A stretch of 64,000 nt of DNA from Streptomyces sp. CB02959. Lineage in GTDB: Bacteria; Actinomycetota; Actinomycetes; Streptomycetales; Streptomycetaceae. The DNA lies in assembly GCF_002803155.1 (NCBI RefSeq), contig NZ_NNBP01000008.1:186001-250000 (forward strand), given 5' to 3'. The position numbers and the translations under genes are program-made. The notes under the pieces were generated by a model. The model ran no database searches. It had not been told where the DNA came from and saw nothing but the letters and a program-made list of their open reading frames with translations. This document shows, one piece after another, positions 62,301-64,000 of this stretch; position 1 is the first letter of the stretch; every line of letters begins with the position of its first letter.

Positions 62301-64000
62301 CGGCTGATGCTGCACACCGTCTGGCAGTGCCTGGAGGACGCCGGACACACCGCCGGGTCGCTGCGGGAGTCGGCCGGCCGGGTCGGGGTGTTCATCGGCG
62401 CGATGTGGCACGACCACCGGCAGCAGGGCGCCGATCACTGGGCCGACGGCGGCCCCGCGCACACCCCCGCCACCGCCTCCGACATCGCCAACCGGGTCTC
62501 GCACTTCTTCGACTTCCGCGGCCCCAGCCTCGCCGTGGACACCTCCTGCTCGTCCTCGCTGGCCGCGCTGCACCTGGCGGTGGCGAGCCTGCGCCGCGGC
62601 GAGTGCGGGGCCGCGGTGGTCGGCGCGGTCAACCTCCTCGGCCACCCGTACCACTGGGGCCTGCTCGACGGACTGGAGCTGCTCGCCACCGGTGCCCCGC
62701 GCGGCGCGTACGCCGCGGACGGCAGCGGCTGGCACCCGGGGGAGGGCGCCGGGGTGCTGCTGCTGCGGCCGGCCGCCGCCGCCGAACGCGCCCGGGACAC
62801 CGTGCACGGACTGATCGAGGGCACCCGGATCGCCCACGCCGGGCGCGCCCCGCGCTACGGCGCCCCGCGCACCGAGGCCCTCACCGACTCCCTGGCCAGG
62901 GCGCTCGCCGACGCGGGGGTGACCCCCGACGACATCGACTACGTGGAGTGCGCGGCGGCCGGCGCGGGCATCGCGGACGCCGCGGAGCTGGAGGCCCTCG
63001 GTTCCGTCCTCGCCCGCGGCGCCGACGTCCCGCCGGTGCCGGTCGGCACCCTCAAGCCCAACATCGGCCACCTGGAGGCCGCTTCGGGCATCTCACAGCT
63101 CATCAAGGTGCTGCTCCAGATGCGGCACGGCACCCTCGCCCCGACCCTGGTGGCCGCCGACCGCAGCCCGCTGGTGGACTGGCCGGGCCTGCCCGTCGAG
63201 GTGGTCGACCGGCCCCGGACGTGGCCCGTCCGGGCCGCCGACGGCCGCGCCACGGCCCTGGTCAACGCGGTCGGCGCCACCGGCTCGTACGGACACGCGC
63301 TGATCCGGGCACCCCACCGGGACATACCGGCCGGCGACCGCGCGGACCGGGCCCGGGAGGCCGCGCCGCGCCCCCCGGCACCGCACGGCCCGCGCACCGT
63401 CGTGCTCTCCGCCGAGTCCCCGGCCGGGCTCGCCGACGCCGCCCGCCGGCTCCGCGACCACCTGGCCACCACCGGCCGCCACACCGACCCGGACGACCTG
63501 GCCTGGACGCTCCAGACCGGCCGGGTCCCGCTCGCCTCCCGGCTGACGCTGGACGCCGACGGCCTGGACGGCGTCCGCGCCGGACTGACCGCCTTCCTCG
63601 ACGGCCGAAGCCACCCCGGCCTGGCCACCGGCACCGCCGACCCGGCACCGGCCGCCACCGGTCCGGACGCCGCCCCGGACCCCGCCACCGCGGCCGCGGA
63701 CTGGCTCCGCGGCCACCCGGTCGACTTCGCCCGGCTGTGGACCGTCCCCGCCCGCCGCATCCCGCTGCCGGTCCGCGCCCTGGGCGGCGAACGCCACCGA
63801 CTGGCGCCCGAGCGGCCGGCGGAGCCGCGGCAGCCGACCCCGAGCCGGCCGACCCCGAGCCGTGCGGCGCCGACGGAACCCGTCGCGGCCCCGCCCGCCG
63901 CCCCGACGACCGCGCCGCCCACGGCCGCCCCGGCCCCCGCCGAGCGCTACGTCCTCGACCGCTACGCCGACGCCAGCGGCATCCCGGCCGACCGGCTGCA
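56301..64000 (+). CDS. hybrid NRPS/trans-AT PKS (ACP-Cy-Cy-A-PCP-Ox-KS...), truncated by window
   Basis: Assembly-line protein, first 2566 residues only. ATG 56301 with GGGGGAG upstream. Order: ACP (Ser53 in LGLDSM); Cy1 about 117-545 (DALITDGQG); Cy2 about 547-980 (DLTLADARS, the full DxxxxDxxS); A about 1007-1510 (FTSGSTGRPKG; pocket residues read D-L-F-N-L-S-L-V-W, close to the cysteine code); PCP about 1555-1633 (GATSF); SagB/McbC-type flavin oxidase about 1663-1900; KS about 1920-2337 with Cys in VDTSCSSSL. Cys is cyclised and oxidised to a thiazole, as in LnmI of leinamycin. The KS has CAAAGAG where HGTGT is expected, though NIGH is intact, so it may not elongate. No AT is present, in line with the AT-ER protein. 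Confidence 0.92.
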   Translation, partial: MEPGTSPAGAPAATGDALAADIARTLTRVLGEARPDDPPATPDTALRRLGLDSMTAARLWLAVQQEHRLDVPLRWLAEAPTLADYARRVAALASGDTRPESGPGAPSATADPAARHQPFPLTPLQEAYLSGKEPELTADAIGCHLYREFDLPALDAERLRTAWQRLVDHHDMLRAVLTDDGRQQIRATAPSWTPTVHDTADRAAFTARAAEVRERLAHRHYPAGQWPPFTVEVTRRADGGGRIHLSIDALITDGQGLDLLTAQWQACYDDPRHTLPAPATGLTVRDCATALDAARHTPGHRRDLDHWVDRIRRLPGAPDLFTDAPEERPDGMPCLRRTTRTAALPPAVWQALQDRAAALEVSPTALVLTVFTEALARQGAHRPYALVVTTSRRPHLPPEADQLVGPFTGTALVEAVLPYQHPFDEAARLTHRGLWDALEHSGVCAVAAGRELRARDRGRGPAPLPVVFTSMLDPAGRPRDRGFAARTGYAVSQTTGIWLDHQMWEQDGALHLRWDTADARFTPGTADAAFAALCNGLRAAALATDPTTRPLNDLQQAYFVPRATAEPGPWRGCQVVTSYDSEERIDPVRLSAAVTRLAAAYDVLRSAVTHDGTIEVCARAPEQWTVPVTGPGPDGAAPCPDAVREAMAAAPFPLGRHPQFEVRVTRGTATPHSEATGTAGAGTAASGTDTVHLAVDLTLADARSIHLIGRELMRLYADPAATPRPVEPRTDEATAPPADPDHWPRRLRDLPPGIPVARTAPDGTPPRRIRLQAAPLAWQPFADRCAAHGLSPDAVLFTAFCDALARRHGTGFALPVVRWDHTGDRHRPAEHTALSWLPCPPPALPFTDRARHCQDTLDQDRAVPTSGLPELRRTAARTGTAGHPVVYTSVLDLTDRPLPPGSTAGPWLSCTPAVTLDCITTVDAGLLHLAWDAVEPEAPTDGWDEAFAAYTAAVRRLATDDAAWDGPASDAPRAAPAQAPAAGALTDAELHTLLHTWNDTAHDFPADRLMHQPFEEQAAQRPDAEALRWRGGTMTYRELNRRANRLARELRTRGVGPETVVAVSVPRGPMMIAAVLGVLKAGGCYLPMEPYLPAERAAVILEEAAAALVVTTEDRNGWPVPDGVDRLCATAATRGPHPADADADPDPATGPQHTAYIIFTSGSTGRPKGVAVAHRPVLNLLNWCHRTFDFGPHDMGLCVTSLGFDLSVFDVFGLLGRGAALYLADEEQQRDPALLLDVLLDEPVTFWNSAPTTLAQIGPLLGGRQDAPGTGDLRLVFLSGDYTPLSLPDEIRAVFPRADLISLGGATEATVWSNWFRIGAIDPEWRSIPYGKPIDNCRYHVLDAQLRPCPVGVEGDLYIGGECLALGYVNQPTLTAERFLPDPFRFRDGPDERLYKTGDRACYFPDGNLCFLGRADGQVKIRGFRVELAEIEHRLRAHEAVKEAVVLAREDGCGDRKLVGYVVPRPGAACTGRDLRAFAAQALPEYMIPNFLGFLTAFPATANGKLDRSALPWPLTKDQLTGPTAEPAEPAGTPEAAAAPAGGPDRAPAPRPTGPSHAELCAEVARLFAEALGVPSVDAEADLWDQGATSFTMVRVSGALQRAHRQRVPVSALLDEPTVSGIARWVRTHLLGAAEPGPESAAEPAPAPAAAPEPVPAPAPEPVPAPASVDFFSAEDRDRFKRQHWNRRPEEPDSSETLLDSAEFEAELYDWRASRRDFGAGPVPYADFCRLLSLLRAAPADGTARALYPSAGDTYAVQVYLHLTPDAVDGLGAGLYYYDPDRHALRLLDADGRFDGRSHFYYNRPVFERSRFGVYLFGQRHGIEPLYGDESLRYLTLESGYMGQLLLMGQAACGIGLCPIGALNTDGLRARLGLDEGHVFLQAFLGGAAAHPERSAAGTRPVFADPEPTGPAAEEAEPAAAAPTAVIGMAGRFPGADDLDAFWDDLLAGRDAVRPLPATRTEAAPPGAAATGGFLDDIDRFDSLRFHIAPQEAGTVDPQARLMLHTVWQCLEDAGHTAGSLRESAGRVGVFIGAMWHDHRQQGADHWADGGPAHTPATASDIANRVSHFFDFRGPSLAVDTSCSSSLAALHLAVASLRRGECGAAVVGAVNLLGHPYHWGLLDGLELLATGAPRGAYAADGSGWHPGEGAGVLLLRPAAAAERARDTVHGLIEGTRIAHAGRAPRYGAPRTEALTDSLARALADAGVTPDDIDYVECAAAGAGIADAAELEALGSVLARGADVPPVPVGTLKPNIGHLEAASGISQLIKVLLQMRHGTLAPTLVAADRSPLVDWPGLPVEVVDRPRTWPVRAADGRATALVNAVGATGSYGHALIRAPHRDIPAGDRADRAREAAPRPPAPHGPRTVVLSAESPAGLADAARRLRDHLATTGRHTDPDDLAWTLQTGRVPLASRLTLDADGLDGVRAGLTAFLDGRSHPGLATGTADPAPAATGPDAAPDPATAAADWLRGHPVDFARLWTVPARRIPLPVRALGGERHRLAPERPAEPRQPTPSRPTPSRAAPTEPVAAPPAAPTTAPPTAAPAPAERYVLDRYADASGIPADRL

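Noticed and set aside
56127..63071. A minus-strand open frame of over 2300 codons opposite the NRPS-PKS
   Set aside because: It is an antisense shadow: Gly/Arg/Val-rich low-complexity translation without domains, while the plus strand has a complete set of NRPS/PKS motifs.

Overview
The window is very GC-rich DNA with GTG starts, four-base stop/start overlaps and actinomycete gene families throughout (SARP, DesK/DesR, MmyB-type XRE). It is almost certainly a Streptomyces or close relative. It reads as an accessory region with two secondary-metabolite clusters and a nucleotide-signalling operon between them.

Left flank (1-13.2 kb): a broken type I-E CRISPR locus comes first, a Cas3 C-terminus joined in frame to Cse1, cut on the cas3 side and possibly at the window edge. 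Then come an SDR with a divergent XRE regulator, a TetR regulator, a secreted amidase, two gene remnants meeting at one scar near 6.31 kb (MFS tail and PLP-decarboxylase tail), a second SDR, a HAD phosphatase, an M56 peptidase, a DUF5134 protein, an ABM-domain protein and a DesK/DesR two-component pair.

Cluster 1 (13.4-41.8 kb): on the minus strand a 124-residue RiPP precursor with a core of [FY][STA]E triplets overlaps a fused cyclodehydratase (E1-like + YcaO). Divergent from it are a SARP activator, a GT-B glycosyltransferase, an MFS exporter, a DesI/DesII pair (4-deoxygenation of a dTDP-hexose), a DUF3224 protein, a methyltransferase, a YCII protein and RmlB/RmlD/RmlC. A lipid/polyketide block follows: FAAL, two unusual acyl-CoA dehydrogenases, ACP, KS-AT-ACP, KASIII-like enzyme, ACP, E2-like acyltransferase, PPTase, flavin monooxygenase, alpha/beta hydrolase and DUF4260. 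The KASIII/ACP/E2/hydrolase set resembles tetronate-forming clusters but lacks the FkbH glyceryl loader. Matching SARP boxes (11-bp-spaced heptamers 8 bp from a -10) precede the glycosyltransferase and the FAAL, which suggests sugar and lipid blocks are one regulon.

Signalling operon (42.0-47.3 kb): a Crp/Fnr regulator behind a perfect 8+2+8 palindrome, a class III cyclase-like protein with its metal Asp and transition-state Asn/Arg residues, a large protein with a degenerate P-loop, an unknown protein, and a small three-TM protein resembling the Pycsar effector PycTM. The last four genes overlap by 4 bp each. This looks like an elaborated cyclic-nucleotide defence module and is the best candidate for an undescribed system.

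Cluster 2 (47.5 kb to the right edge): P450, PIG-L deacetylase, an alpha/beta hydrolase with a Cys nucleophile elbow, two paralogous DUF6039-like proteins of two repeats each, a PksH-type crotonase, an AT-ER (PfaD) fusion, and a giant hybrid starting ACP-Cy-Cy-A(Cys)-PCP-Ox-KS that runs off the window. Gene content and order are those of the leinamycin family (trans-AT, thiazole-containing hybrid). Three promoters share GCTCA-N4-TGAGC; at two of them the palindrome centres at -41.5 relative to an identically spaced -10, the class II Crp/Fnr activator position.
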